From the NCBI RefSeq assembly GCF_024733555.1, contig NZ_JANIOF010000001.1, positions 2,166,777-2,230,776 on the forward strand: 64,000 nucleotides of DNA. Direction: 5' to 3'. Shown in pieces: positions 44,494 to 54,465 of this stretch. Source of the stretch: Paenibacillus sp. SC116 (lineage in GTDB: Bacteria; Bacillota; Bacilli; Paenibacillales; Paenibacillaceae). The translations under genes and the position numbers were made by a program. The notes under the pieces were generated by a model that ran no database searches, had not been told where the DNA came from, and saw only the letters and a program-made list of their open reading frames with translations. Every line of letters starts with the position of its first letter. The first letter of the stretch is position 1.

Positions 44494-45927
44494 TTGACTC
44501 ACTTGACGAAGCACCTCTGGATCAATGGACAATGGAAAGAGACGAAAGCGTACTATGAACTTCATGCTCCTTACGATACACAACTCATTGCCAGAATCGC
44601 TAAAGCGGACACCTCCAATGTGCAGGAAGCGATAGATGGCGCACATACAGCTGCTGCAAAGATGCGGGCAATGCCTGCTTATGAGCGGGCGGCAATTCTA
44701 ACAAAGGTCGCCTTGCTGCTGCAAACACGTAGAGAAGAGATGGCGAGGCTATGTGCCACAGAAGCTGGCAAGCCTATACGCGCCGCGCGGGCGGAAATTG
44801 ATCGCACGGTTACGACGTATCAATTCGCCGCTGAGGAGGCAAAGCGCATTTACGGCGAAACGATACCGATGGATGCAGCGCCTGGCGGCAGCAATCGGCT
44901 TGGCATTACGTGGCGCGAACCGCTCGGGATTGTTGTGGCGATTACGCCATTCAACTTCCCCTTTAATCTGGTCGCTCACAAGCTTGGCCCTGCCTTTGCG
45001 GCAGGCAACACGGTTGTTCTTAAGCCTGCCAACCAGACACCGCTCAGCGCGCTCGCTATCGCGGAGCTATTTCACGAAGCGGGCCTGCCTGCAGGTGCAC
45101 TGCAAGTGCTCACTGGCAGCGGCCGTGAACTGAGCGATGAGCTGCTGCGTGATGAGCGGGTACGCAAAGTAACCTTTACAGGCAGCCCCGAAGTAGGTAA
45201 AGCGATCAAAGCGAAAGCAGGCTTACGCAAAGTTACGCTTGAGCTTGGTTCCAATTCAGCACTCATCATAGAGCCTGATGCGATCATTCCCAATATTATC
45301 GAACGCTGTGTCGAAGGGGCATTTACCTATGCAGGACAAGTTTGTATCTCACTCCAGCGCATCTATGTACACGAGCAGGTATATGATGAATTCTGTGAGC
45401 GATTTATTGCACAAACAGCGGAGCTTCGTGTCGGAGATCCGCTAAATGAACATACAGATATTAGCGCGATGATCCATACGAATGAAGTAGATCGCATCGA
45501 AGCATGGGTGCAAGAAGCGGTTGCGCAGGGTGCTCGGATTGGCTACGGCGGACAGCGGAACGATTCCGCTTGGGAACCAACTGTTCTGCTCGATGTTACT
45601 CCAGACATGAGTGTGTCGTGTAAGGAGACCTTTGCTCCTGTCGTATCGATTGTGAAATATCGTGAACTGGACGAAGCCATTGCGCTGACCAATGACTCTG
45701 CCTATGGGCTCAATATTGGCATCTATACGAGCAATATCGACCGTGCTTTCTATGCGGCAAGAGCATTAGAGGCAGGCGCTGTCATTATTAACGACATCCC
45801 TACCTTTAGGCTGGATCATATGCCTTATGGCGGTGTGAAAGATAGTGGATACGGTAGAGAGGGTGTCAAATACGCGGTTGAGGAAATGACCGAGCTCAAA
45901 TTCGTCTCCATTCGCCTGAACATGTAG
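44494..45927 (+). CDS. NAD(P)-dependent aldehyde dehydrogenase
   Basis: The start is a TTG at 44494, eight bases after AAGGAGG. The 477-residue protein is a complete ALDH: ITPFNFPFNLVAHKLGPA (active-site Asn region), coenzyme loop FTGSPEVGKAIKAKAG, catalytic Glu in LELGSNSALI and catalytic Cys in YAGQVCISLQRIYVH. The GQVCISLQRIYV version is typical of lactaldehyde, succinate-semialdehyde or GapN-like dehydrogenases, so the substrate is open. The 5' half is visibly richer in GC than the neighbours (44,750-45,150), which could reflect transfer or local composition. A pentapeptide-repeat gene follows after 42 bases. Confidence 0.9.
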   Translation: MTHLTKHLWINGQWKETKAYYELHAPYDTQLIARIAKADTSNVQEAIDGAHTAAAKMRAMPAYERAAILTKVALLLQTRREEMARLCATEAGKPIRAARAEIDRTVTTYQFAAEEAKRIYGETIPMDAAPGGSNRLGITWREPLGIVVAITPFNFPFNLVAHKLGPAFAAGNTVVLKPANQTPLSALAIAELFHEAGLPAGALQVLTGSGRELSDELLRDERVRKVTFTGSPEVGKAIKAKAGLRKVTLELGSNSALIIEPDAIIPNIIERCVEGAFTYAGQVCISLQRIYVHEQVYDEFCERFIAQTAELRVGDPLNEHTDISAMIHTNEVDRIEAWVQEAVAQGARIGYGGQRNDSAWEPTVLLDVTPDMSVSCKETFAPVVSIVKYRELDEAIALTNDSAYGLNIGIYTSNIDRAFYAARALEAGAVIINDIPTFRLDHMPYGGVKDSGYGREGVKYAVEEMTELKFVSIRLNM

Positions 45928-45969
45928 AGCCATTACATCCATGTGGAGATATGAAGGGAAACATGCCAA

Positions 45970-46704
45970 ATGACTTCTAGCCCTGACAATACCAAGGCTG
46001 CCACTAGCAGCACCGTAAAAAACAAAGACAAGAACAAAGATAAACATAAAGATAAGGGAAACTCACAACACAAGCGTACAGCACCAAAGTTGCCTCAGGC
46101 GCTGGATTGTGTGCCTGCCTCTGAATTATGGCTGGCAGATGAGCAAATGCTCTCATATGCTTTATATCAAGACGGAATTATAGAACATCAGAACGCTGCC
46201 AGCGTTTCTTTTGAAAAGGTTATCTTTCAAAATGTTACGTTTCGTGATATGTCACTGCCCAAGCTTGAGCTTACCGATGTTCGCTTCGACAACTGCGACT
46301 TATCCAATGTAGACTTTAGCGGTGTCATAGCTCATCGCGTAGAATTCCGCAATTGCAAGTTGATGGGCATCGACTTACTAAGTTCGACGCTGCGCCATCT
46401 ATCATTTCAACGATGTTTGGGCGACTATGCTACCTTTCGCTTTGCTAACATCAAACATACGGAATTCATAGAGAGTTCTTTTGTGAAGTCAGACTTCTAC
46501 CACAGCGTACTGTCTGATATTTATTTCAAGGAAACCAATATTGATCAGGCGCAGTTTTCCAGTACCAAATTAGCAGGCATTGATATTAGCGGCTGTCACT
46601 TCTTCAACTTAGGCGTTACGCTGGAAGATTTAAAGGGGTGTATGATCTCCCCCGCACAAGCGATAACGTTATCCAAAATATTTGGTCTAATTATTAAAGA
46701 ATAA
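45970..46704 (+). CDS. Pentapeptide-repeat protein with Lys/Asp-rich N-terminus
   Basis: ATG at 45970 has AAGGG eleven bases upstream. Residues about 15-35 are a low-complexity Lys/Asp/Asn/His tract (KNKDKNKDKHKDKGN). Residues about 75-225 show the A(D/N)LXX-like pattern with a 5-residue period (VIFQNVTFRDM; LTDVRFDNCDLSNVDFSG; RVEFRNCKLMGIDLLS; TEFIESSFVKSDFYHS), building a right-handed beta-helix. Such proteins include gyrase-protecting Qnr/MfpA types but most have no known role. It follows an aldehyde dehydrogenase gene by 42 bases and is probably co-transcribed. Confidence 0.8.
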   Translation: MTSSPDNTKAATSSTVKNKDKNKDKHKDKGNSQHKRTAPKLPQALDCVPASELWLADEQMLSYALYQDGIIEHQNAASVSFEKVIFQNVTFRDMSLPKLELTDVRFDNCDLSNVDFSGVIAHRVEFRNCKLMGIDLLSSTLRHLSFQRCLGDYATFRFANIKHTEFIESSFVKSDFYHSVLSDIYFKETNIDQAQFSSTKLAGIDISGCHFFNLGVTLEDLKGCMISPAQAITLSKIFGLIIKE

Positions 46705-46722
46705 AAGGAAGTCTATAAATAT

Positions 46723-46773
46723 AAAAAGGCAGCCCTTTCCCCTTTAAATATGGGAGAGAGAGCTGCCTTCTTT
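46723..46773. terminator. Bidirectional terminator between pentapeptide gene and secreted protein array
   Basis: AAGGCAGC pairs with GCTGCCTT with further CTTTCCC/GGGAGAG pairing; T-runs appear on the minus side (GCCTTTTTATA) and a T-rich tail on the plus side. Confidence 0.8.
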
Positions 46774-46822
46774 CATTGCTGTTATTTATTATTACTAGAG
46801 CTTCCTATTTCAACAGCTACAC

Positions 46823-49800
46823 TTATCGATCGGTAATTCGCTTCGTTATACTCCACTTCGCATCACCAATCCTTTGAGGAAGGACAACAGGCAAATCTTT
46901 CAATGGTGGTTCTACAAGTAATTCCATAGGTATTACTATAATCGTTTCAATAGGTTCGTCGGCATTAAACGGCTGCGGCAGCGTCACACAAGTCTGTACC
47001 GTCACACAAGTTTGCAGAGGCCAGCTTACCAGACCTTTCTTATCTTTCGCCCTCACCTGTAGACGATACGACTTGCCTGGCGTAAGCCCTGTCGCCCATC
47101 TATAAGAGTTGATATTTCCTGCAACCGTTACCGGAGCCAGCCACCCGCTCCGCTCCACAATTTCATACGACTCGATACCATCCAGATCGATTGCGCTTGG
47201 CCACGAAAGGGTGAATGAATGGTACGTAACATTACTTACGCTCAACTGTGCACCAGAAGGCCATGTAGGCGCTACCTTATCGTCATCACGAATGCTGATT
47301 TCCAACTGGCGATGCGCACCTAATTTAGCACCGCGAGTCGGTGTTTGCAGCTTTACTTTAAACAAACGATCCTGATCCGTTTTGTCATTATTAAGCAGAG
47401 GAATCAATACGGTCTTCTCCGTTTCTCCATCTGCAAACGTCAACGTACCCGTCGAAGCCACGTAATCTACCCCAGCTAGTCCCGTTCCGTCTTCCGTTCC
47501 ATATACAACGCTTGTGACTCCACTCCGATCACCGACACGTTTCACTTTCACTTGTGCATAGCCCGAATGTTCCCATACTTGCTGTGAAGCATGATTGAAC
47601 TGCAGACTTCCCGACACTAAAAGATTATCGTAAATAGTTAAATCTCCTCTATCCTGAAGCCTGTGAGCAATCCCATCTTTTCCGTCCCCATTAAAATCAC
47701 CAATTAGATATTGGGAGCCATACCAGAACTTCATATTTCCTACAAACAAACCTTGCAATTGGAAGCCACCGTCCCCATCATTCACGACTGCTTCTACGCC
47801 TCCTAAGTAGACAAATACGAACTCCTTATTTTCGTCACCATTCAAATCAGCAAGCTGAATCTCATATATCCACTCTGTCGTAGGAATACGATAAGTTCCA
47901 TCAAAGCTCCCTTGCGCATTTCCATAATAAACGACGACTTCTTGTTGAGTATTAAAGCCATGAAAAGCGACGATATCCGTATAGCCATCTTTATTAAAAT
48001 CGGCTGCCTGAGGACTAGTTCCCTTTTCAATGACTTTTAACTTGGTAAAGGTTCGATCACCATTGTTCTTGTACAGATGCAATTTTTCGTGTTGATAAGC
48101 TCCTTCATAAGCAGCAATATCCAGATGACCATCTCCATTCCAATCTCCACTCAATACGCGATAAGCAGTATGAACCATCGGTTGTCTCATAACCTCTGTA
48201 AAAGCGTAGTTGCCGCTGCCTTGTAGCATAATAAGCTCATTGCTACTCTCATAAACAATATCGTTTATACCATCATTCGTGAAATCGCCGATTTGATAAT
48301 CATAATGTGACCTTAAAGGTATATCGGCTACTTGCTGGTAGCCTCCGCTCTCATTCTCGCTCGTAACACAGATCCCACTGCCTCCTGGAGCCAGCCATTC
48401 TTCTTTCCCATCCTGATTCAAATCTAAGCTGTACCGAACTCTTCCACATTGTTCGATCGGCAGCCTGCCATAAAATTGCCATGTTTGATCTGAAAGAGCT
48501 TTAGCTATATTTGTACGACCGTGTCCATCATGCACAACTAATTCATCAAAGCCATCACCATTGCTATCCCCTTTATGCAGGGTGTATTTATGCTCTAGCA
48601 AGTATCTGAAGTTTACACTATTTTCCTGATAAGAAGGTAGAGATGGTGCTTCAGTTGCTTTCGGAAGGGTGACATGACCTGACAATACTTTGCCAAGTTT
48701 TCCATTGGTATTTTTCGCAGTCACCTCAACATGATACGTTTTCCCTGGTACTAGTCCGTTCAACGTATGGCTATAAACGTTTTTCGTCACCGTAACAGGA
48801 GCAAACGCTTGATTCGTTTCCTTAATCTCGTAAGATTCAATTCCCGCTTGGTCTTGGGCTTTCGGCCAAGCTGCGGTCATCGAATACGGTGTAGCATCCG
48901 CGATATCTACAACTGCACCATTCGGCCACTGAGGCACGGATGGATTGGAGCGAATATGGATATTTATTTTCCGATTGTGCCCGAGCGCTACACCGCTTGT
49001 CGGATATTTTAATCGAATTGTAAATGTACGAGCACCTTCAAAGCTGCCGACGGATGTAATCGGCACCGTTACGGTTTTAACCGTTTCACCATCATGAAAA
49101 GCTAAGGAACCTAAAGTTCTCTTGTAGTCGGTCCCAGCCTTGGCTGTGCCGTCTAATGTATCATACTCCACAAGCGTATAGCCTGAGCTTCCTCCTGTGC
49201 GTCGTACCTCCACCTGCACCGTATCGGCATGCGCAGCTACTTCTTGTTCGGCTTGGTTAAAGTGCACCTCGCCATTGAATGGGAAATTAAGTGCCACGCC
49301 TGTCGCTTTGTTAAAATAATGAGGATAGGATACCAAGTCCTCTCTACCATCCCCATTAAAGTCCACCTTCTGATCTGGTATGACCATCCCTTTGATTTCC
49401 TCAGGCATGCTGAACTTCCCTTTTCGGTTCCATAACACATAATCAAAGTAATTCTCCCAATCGTCATAGAGAATGAGATCTGGATATCCGTCCGCATTCA
49501 CATCCGTAGAAAACATTCTATAATAACGGGTAACATAACCAATCTCGTCTTTACGAGCGAATTGTGCTCCTGCATCCCCATAATGGACCTCAATTTTTCC
49601 ACCTCTACCGATAATGTCGGTAAATCCGTCTTGATCGACATCTACAGCTTCAAAATCATAGCCCAACCCAAGTGTCTTCGCATGAGAAAATCCAAATTGT
49701 CCATTCCCTGTAAACAGAACAATAGGTTTTTGGTACAGCTGATAAGCAAAGTCCAGATGCCCATCCTTATTCCAATCCCCTGCTCTAACATGTACATAAC

Positions 49801-50416
49801 CATACAGCGCTTCCGACTGATGAGTGTAGCTACCTACTTCTGTATAGGTTAAATTAACGCTTCCCTGCAAGTAATGAACTTTTGTAGAAGAAACAAGAAT
49901 GATATCCTTAATTCCATCCTTATTAAAATCAGCAATTGCCTGTTCTGAATAAGCGGAGGAAGTAAGCGGAATAGCGCTTTTTAGCTCATAGGAGCCTGCT
50001 GCATTACGACCAAATATCTCAACTTGAGATGGGCTAAATGCCAGCACTTCACCAAATTGGTCACCATCCAGATCTTCAATATGTACTCGCTCTAAGGTCG
50101 GGTCTGCTTGCTTGGTTGTTACCGGTTGACGTGTAAGCGTGCCATCTGCGCCGACATAATAAAGGACGAGCAAATGCTTGTCTGTAATGACGGCAATGTC
50201 TGCATTCCCTTCATTATTCAAGTTTCCAACATATTCACTGCGTACTTCATCATTTGCCGTAAACTCTTTCCACTTGTAGTAATTATTATTACTTTTATTG
50301 TCGGCAGGTGGAGCTGCCTGTGCAACGAATGAAGCTGGAAACATCGAGGCGACCAAAAATACGGTAAGCATGAGTGCAAAATTTCGTCGTACGTAGATAC
50401 CCCTTTTCTTTTTCAT
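46823..50416 (-). CDS. Secreted FG-GAP/Calx-beta/FN3 protein, paralogue 1 (1,197 aa)
   Basis: The ATG at 50416 (MKKKRGIYVRR) has AAAGGAG eight bases upstream; the ORF's longer start is wrong. A signal peptide (ALMLTVFLVASMFPASFVAQA) leads the protein. FG-GAP/VCBS propeller repeats cover about 45-390 and again about 620-920, with about a dozen Ca-binding loops of the DxNxDGxxD type (DFNKDGIKDI; DWNGDGHLDI). Calx-beta domains lie near 395-500 and 930-1035 (DGTAKAGTDY; DGTGLAGVDY). Fibronectin III-like domains follow each (510-600; 1040-1130). The Pro-rich C-terminal tail carries no LPXTG or SLH anchor. The whole unit is duplicated inside the protein. Extracellular binding or adhesion is inferred; no enzyme domain is visible. 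Confidence 0.8.
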   Translation of the reverse strand: MKKKRGIYVRRNFALMLTVFLVASMFPASFVAQAAPPADNKSNNNYYKWKEFTANDEVRSEYVGNLNNEGNADIAVITDKHLLVLYYVGADGTLTRQPVTTKQADPTLERVHIEDLDGDQFGEVLAFSPSQVEIFGRNAAGSYELKSAIPLTSSAYSEQAIADFNKDGIKDIILVSSTKVHYLQGSVNLTYTEVGSYTHQSEALYGYVHVRAGDWNKDGHLDFAYQLYQKPIVLFTGNGQFGFSHAKTLGLGYDFEAVDVDQDGFTDIIGRGGKIEVHYGDAGAQFARKDEIGYVTRYYRMFSTDVNADGYPDLILYDDWENYFDYVLWNRKGKFSMPEEIKGMVIPDQKVDFNGDGREDLVSYPHYFNKATGVALNFPFNGEVHFNQAEQEVAAHADTVQVEVRRTGGSSGYTLVEYDTLDGTAKAGTDYKRTLGSLAFHDGETVKTVTVPITSVGSFEGARTFTIRLKYPTSGVALGHNRKINIHIRSNPSVPQWPNGAVVDIADATPYSMTAAWPKAQDQAGIESYEIKETNQAFAPVTVTKNVYSHTLNGLVPGKTYHVEVTAKNTNGKLGKVLSGHVTLPKATEAPSLPSYQENSVNFRYLLEHKYTLHKGDSNGDGFDELVVHDGHGRTNIAKALSDQTWQFYGRLPIEQCGRVRYSLDLNQDGKEEWLAPGGSGICVTSENESGGYQQVADIPLRSHYDYQIGDFTNDGINDIVYESSNELIMLQGSGNYAFTEVMRQPMVHTAYRVLSGDWNGDGHLDIAAYEGAYQHEKLHLYKNNGDRTFTKLKVIEKGTSPQAADFNKDGYTDIVAFHGFNTQQEVVVYYGNAQGSFDGTYRIPTTEWIYEIQLADLNGDENKEFVFVYLGGVEAVVNDGDGGFQLQGLFVGNMKFWYGSQYLIGDFNGDGKDGIAHRLQDRGDLTIYDNLLVSGSLQFNHASQQVWEHSGYAQVKVKRVGDRSGVTSVVYGTEDGTGLAGVDYVASTGTLTFADGETEKTVLIPLLNNDKTDQDRLFKVKLQTPTRGAKLGAHRQLEISIRDDDKVAPTWPSGAQLSVSNVTYHSFTLSWPSAIDLDGIESYEIVERSGWLAPVTVAGNINSYRWATGLTPGKSYRLQVRAKDKKGLVSWPLQTCVTVQTCVTLPQPFNADEPIETIIVIPMELLVEPPLKDLPVVLPQRIGDAKWSITKRITDR

Positions 50417-50610
50417 ACCAAATTCTCCTTTACTCGATTGGTAGTAAAAGCGTCTGCATGACGATGAAGTACATTTAGAACATTGTTTGAAAGTAGGAAT
50501 CGTTCTTGGGTGAGGTGTGGGGCACATCATGTCGAATTCGAGGTGTAACACAGATGTAGTACTTATGTAACGACAAGGCTGTTTTGGAAAAATGAAGAAA
50601 ATTGTCTATC

Positions 50611-50676
50611 CGTCTGTATATTAGCACATTTACGAGGTGAAACAATTGATCTGGCAAAACTAGTGTGAATATTACA
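50611..50676 (-). promoter_or_regulatory. Shared 66-bp regulatory element upstream of paralogue 1
   Basis: On the minus strand: TGTAA, 10 bases, AGTTTTG, 31 bases, TAATATACAGACG. The same parts with exactly the same spacing occur upstream of paralogues 2 and 3. TAATAT or TATACA can serve as -10, and a weak -35 (TTGTTT, 16 bases before) is present. AGTTTTG then falls near -45, a position typical of an activator box. Confidence 0.6.
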
Positions 50677-50723
50677 GCATCCCCTATTTTCTCTATCTTT
50701 TCGAGTTTGTACTGACGTTATAA

Positions 50724-50770
50724 AACAAAAAATAGCAGCCCGCTCCATATTGATTTAGGGAGCAAGGCTG
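50724..50770 (-). terminator. Terminator after paralogue 2
   Basis: On the minus strand CAGCC and GCTCC pair with GGAGC and GGGCTG (one bulge) and are followed by TATTTTTTGTTTT. Confidence 0.65.
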
Positions 50771-50892
50771 TCTTAATCATTTATACGCTTATGAAATTAA
50801 CTGTCTTCAACCTGTTTATTTCCTCATGAACGATAAATAACTTATTCCGTTTATCCCGCCTACAGTTGGATAGCTTGCTAATTAAGCTACTG

Positions 50893-53800
50893 TCAGCGAA
50901 TCACTCGCCGCATCGTTACATTTAACTGCGTATCGTTCAGCCACTTAGGAACCACATAAAGCTGATGTACAGAAGGAGGTCCCACTGGCTGTTCAATAGG
51001 TGTGTTTACATTTGGTAATGGCTGAGGCAGTTTCACGCAAGCCTGCACCGTCACACAAGTTTGAAGCGGCCAGCTTATCAGTCCTTTCTTATCTTTTGCC
51101 CTCACTTGCAAACGATACGACTTGCCTGGCGTAAGCCCAGACGACCAAGTATGAGAATTGATATTTCCTGCTACAGATACTGGCGCTAATGCCCCATCCC
51201 GCTCCACGATTTCATATGATGCAATGCCATCCAAATCGACCGCATTCGGCCAAGAGATCGTAAAGGAACGATACGTTACATCGCTTACGCTCAACTTCGC
51301 ACCGATGGGCCATGTAGGTGCGAGATTGATATCATCACGAATATTGACTTCCAACTGATGATGTTGTCCTAACTTAGCACCGCGTGTTGGTGATTGCAGC
51401 TTCACTTTAAACGTACGATTCGTATCCATCTTGCCATTTTTGATTAACGGAATCTTCACTGTCTTCTCCGTCTCACCGTCTGCAAATGTCAGTGTACCCG
51501 TAGAGGAAGCGTAATCCACACCTGCCAATGCGGTTCCATCTTCCGTTCCGTAAACAACGCTCGTGACACCGTGGCGATCACCAACGCGTTTCACCTTCAC
51601 TTGTACGTACTCCGCGGATTCCTGCACATTTTGTGAAGCATTGCTGAACTGCAAAGAGCTCGAAGTCAACATGTTATCGTACAAAGTGAACCCGCTGTAA
51701 TTTTCCCGCCTGTAACCAATATCATCTTTGCCATCGCCATTGAAATCACCCATTAAATAACGAGAGCCTAGCCACATCATCTCATCATATAGTCCTTGCG
51801 GTTGGAAAATGCCCTTCCCTTGATTCACAACTGCTTCTACTCCAGAAAAATAGACGAGCACGAAATCCTTATTTGAATCATTGTTCAAGTCTGCCAAATG
51901 AATCTCATACACTCCATACGGAGGAGTGTAGCGATACGGCTTGCCATCGAAGGTACCTTGCGCATCTCCGTAATAGACAAACACATCTGAGCCCCAATGG
52001 AAGGTAACGATGTCATCATATCCGTCGCCATTGAAGTCCGCTGCTTGAGGTGTTGTCGGGCTATGAATTTCTTTTATCTTTTCGAAGGTGTAATTTCCCT
52101 TGTTCTTGTATAGATGCAAGTTCCCATCAGATGCAGCCATATCCATCAAGCCGTCACCATTCCAATCTCCGACTAATATCTGCACGCCATGATGAGAAAG
52201 TCGCTGCCTGGAGATCTCCGTATATCCATAACTGCCATTGCCTTTGAGAATGATAAGCTCCGCACCGTAATTCATATAAATGATATCGGCAATCCCATCA
52301 TTCGTAAAATCAGCCACCTTTAAGTCATAGTGGGGCTCTAACTGCAATTCTGCCACCTGTTCGTAATCTAAAGAAGCACCTTCACTAATGATGCGGATAC
52401 CTATAGGACCTGGGGCTAACCACTCTTCTTTTTGATCTCTATTCAAATGAGCACGATAGTTAACTTCACTTGAATTAACTTCACCTGATTGCCCGATAGG
52501 CAGCCTTCCATTGAACAGCCAAGATTGATTGGATAGGGGTTTCATTATCATCGTGACGGACTGGTCATAGACAAACAACTCATCGAATCCATCACCGTTG
52601 CTGTCTACTGCATTCATCTCGTAATGTCTTGGGAGATTGCGGAAATTTACAGAATTTGTGCGATAGTATGGAGCTGCTAAAGCGGTATTGCTAGACGGAA
52701 TCGTAATATGTCCCGCCAATGTTTGACTGAACTTCCCGTTCACATTTTTCGCCTTCACTTGAAGATGATACGTTTTCCCGGGTACAAGACCTGCTCCCCA
52801 TGTATAACTGTATACTTCTTTCGTAACAGAAATCGGGGCCAGCGCTTGATTTATTTCGCTAATTTCATAAGATTGAATGCCCGTGCTGTCTTGCGCCTGC
52901 GGCCAAACGACCGTCACTGAGTTGGATGTGACATCCGCTATGTCAGCAACTGCTCCCTTAGGCCAGTGCGGCACAGATGCGTTGGAACGAATATCGACAT
53001 TCATTTTCCGATGATCCCCAAGTGCAACACCGCTTGTTGGATTTTTTAATTGAATCGAAAACGTACGAGTGTCTTCAATACGATCAACGGATATAATCGG
53101 AATCGTCAATGATTTGGTTGTCTCACCATTACTAAATTCCAAAACACCTGCTCTCCTCACATAATCGACGCCTGACTTAGCCGTACCGTCACTCGTTTCA
53201 TATTCCACCAATGTAAGACCTGAATTGCCGCCTATACGCTGCACCTGCACTTCCACCGATTGTTGATGCGCATCTACTTCCTGCTTAGCCTGGCTGAATT
53301 GCACCTGGCCTGAAAAATCTTGATTTCTCAAAATCATGATTTCCCACGTGTAATAATCTTGTCGTGAAACAAAATCTTCTCTTCCATCTTTATCGAAGTC
53401 CAACTTCTGGCTTGGTTTATACGGATAGCCTAAGAAATTGATTTGTTCAGGCACGCTGTATGTCCCTTTCCGATTCCACAATACGTAAGAGTAATAGTTC
53501 GAAGGATCATAAAGCACGAGATCGGGATAGCCATCCTGATTCACATCGGTACTATACATATTTAAATATTCATTTACAAATCCGATTGGAGACTTACGTG
53601 TAAATTGTCCTCCAGCATCCCCATAATACACAGCGTATTTCGGTTCATATCCAACAACACTATAGCCGATAATGTCTGTAAATCCGTCCTGATTCATATC
53701 ATCGGTGACAAAAAAGTCAATGTCCAAATCTTTGATATGGGTAAACCCCACTTGTCCATCCCCTTTAAACAGAACCGCCTGTTGTCCGTACACCCAATAG

Positions 53801-54465
53801 ATGAAATCAAGATGACCGTCGTTATTCCAATCACCTGTTTTTATGCTTACAGCCGAAGTACTCGTAGCTCCTTTGTGAGTATAGCTGCCCACTTCCTGAT
53901 AAGCGAGGTTAGCTGATCCTCGTAAATAATGCAGCTTAGTATCCGAAACTACAATCAAATCTGTAATGCCATCCTTATTAAAATCTTCAACTACCTGAGC
54001 GGAGAGGGGGGAAATTGGAATTGTACTTTTTAGCACATACGAGCCAGTTGTGTCCCTACCAAAAATCTCAATTTGGGATTTACCAAAAGCCAAAACCTCT
54101 CCAATCTGATCGCCGTTCAAATCCGCGATATGTAGTCGTTCTAAATTCGGGTCCGCCTGCTTGGCAGCCACCGGTTGGCGAGTAAGCGTTCCATCTGACG
54201 ATACGTAGTACATGACAAGCAGATTATCTTCCGTAATAACCGCGAAGTCTGCATGACCTGCATTGTCAAGATTCCCAGCAACTTGACTGCGTACTCGTTC
54301 ATTCAATTTCAGCGTTTTCCAATTCAAGTAATTACTGCTTTTTTTGTTATCAATGATCCTCGCTGCTTCTACAACGAAAGAAGTTGGAAACAAAGATACA
54401 ACCATGAAAAAAGCAAGTGTTACTGCGAACTGACGCCGAGCAGAGATCATCCATTTCCATTGCAT
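50893..54465 (-). CDS. Secreted FG-GAP/Calx-beta/FN3 protein, paralogue 2 (1,190 aa)
   Basis: ATG at 54465 follows AAAGGAGATTTCTGC. The signal peptide is FAVTLAFFMVVSLFPTSFVVEA. Layout equals paralogue 1: two sets of FG-GAP propeller (Asp-rich Ca loops such as DFNKDGITDLI, DVNQDGYPDL, DWNGDGLMDM), Calx-beta (DGTAKSGVDY; DGTALAGVDY) and FN3. Long near-identical stretches with paralogue 1 are visible, for example AKDKKGLISWPLQTCVTVQ versus AKDKKGLVSWPLQTCVTVQ, so this pair arose by recent duplication. The C-terminal tail (about 40 residues) differs. It is secreted and probably calcium-dependent in folding; the ligand is unknown. Confidence 0.8.
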   Translation of the reverse strand: MQWKWMISARRQFAVTLAFFMVVSLFPTSFVVEAARIIDNKKSSNYLNWKTLKLNERVRSQVAGNLDNAGHADFAVITEDNLLVMYYVSSDGTLTRQPVAAKQADPNLERLHIADLNGDQIGEVLAFGKSQIEIFGRDTTGSYVLKSTIPISPLSAQVVEDFNKDGITDLIVVSDTKLHYLRGSANLAYQEVGSYTHKGATSTSAVSIKTGDWNNDGHLDFIYWVYGQQAVLFKGDGQVGFTHIKDLDIDFFVTDDMNQDGFTDIIGYSVVGYEPKYAVYYGDAGGQFTRKSPIGFVNEYLNMYSTDVNQDGYPDLVLYDPSNYYSYVLWNRKGTYSVPEQINFLGYPYKPSQKLDFDKDGREDFVSRQDYYTWEIMILRNQDFSGQVQFSQAKQEVDAHQQSVEVQVQRIGGNSGLTLVEYETSDGTAKSGVDYVRRAGVLEFSNGETTKSLTIPIISVDRIEDTRTFSIQLKNPTSGVALGDHRKMNVDIRSNASVPHWPKGAVADIADVTSNSVTVVWPQAQDSTGIQSYEISEINQALAPISVTKEVYSYTWGAGLVPGKTYHLQVKAKNVNGKFSQTLAGHITIPSSNTALAAPYYRTNSVNFRNLPRHYEMNAVDSNGDGFDELFVYDQSVTMIMKPLSNQSWLFNGRLPIGQSGEVNSSEVNYRAHLNRDQKEEWLAPGPIGIRIISEGASLDYEQVAELQLEPHYDLKVADFTNDGIADIIYMNYGAELIILKGNGSYGYTEISRQRLSHHGVQILVGDWNGDGLMDMAASDGNLHLYKNKGNYTFEKIKEIHSPTTPQAADFNGDGYDDIVTFHWGSDVFVYYGDAQGTFDGKPYRYTPPYGVYEIHLADLNNDSNKDFVLVYFSGVEAVVNQGKGIFQPQGLYDEMMWLGSRYLMGDFNGDGKDDIGYRRENYSGFTLYDNMLTSSSLQFSNASQNVQESAEYVQVKVKRVGDRHGVTSVVYGTEDGTALAGVDYASSTGTLTFADGETEKTVKIPLIKNGKMDTNRTFKVKLQSPTRGAKLGQHHQLEVNIRDDINLAPTWPIGAKLSVSDVTYRSFTISWPNAVDLDGIASYEIVERDGALAPVSVAGNINSHTWSSGLTPGKSYRLQVRAKDKKGLISWPLQTCVTVQACVKLPQPLPNVNTPIEQPVGPPSVHQLYVVPKWLNDTQLNVTMRRVIR

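Larger units (their letters stand above)
50417..50892. other. Intergenic region between paralogues 1 and 2
   Basis: It contains the long leader (about 200 bases) and shared upstream element of paralogue 1, and the hairpin after paralogue 2. No further gene is visible. Confidence 0.6.
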
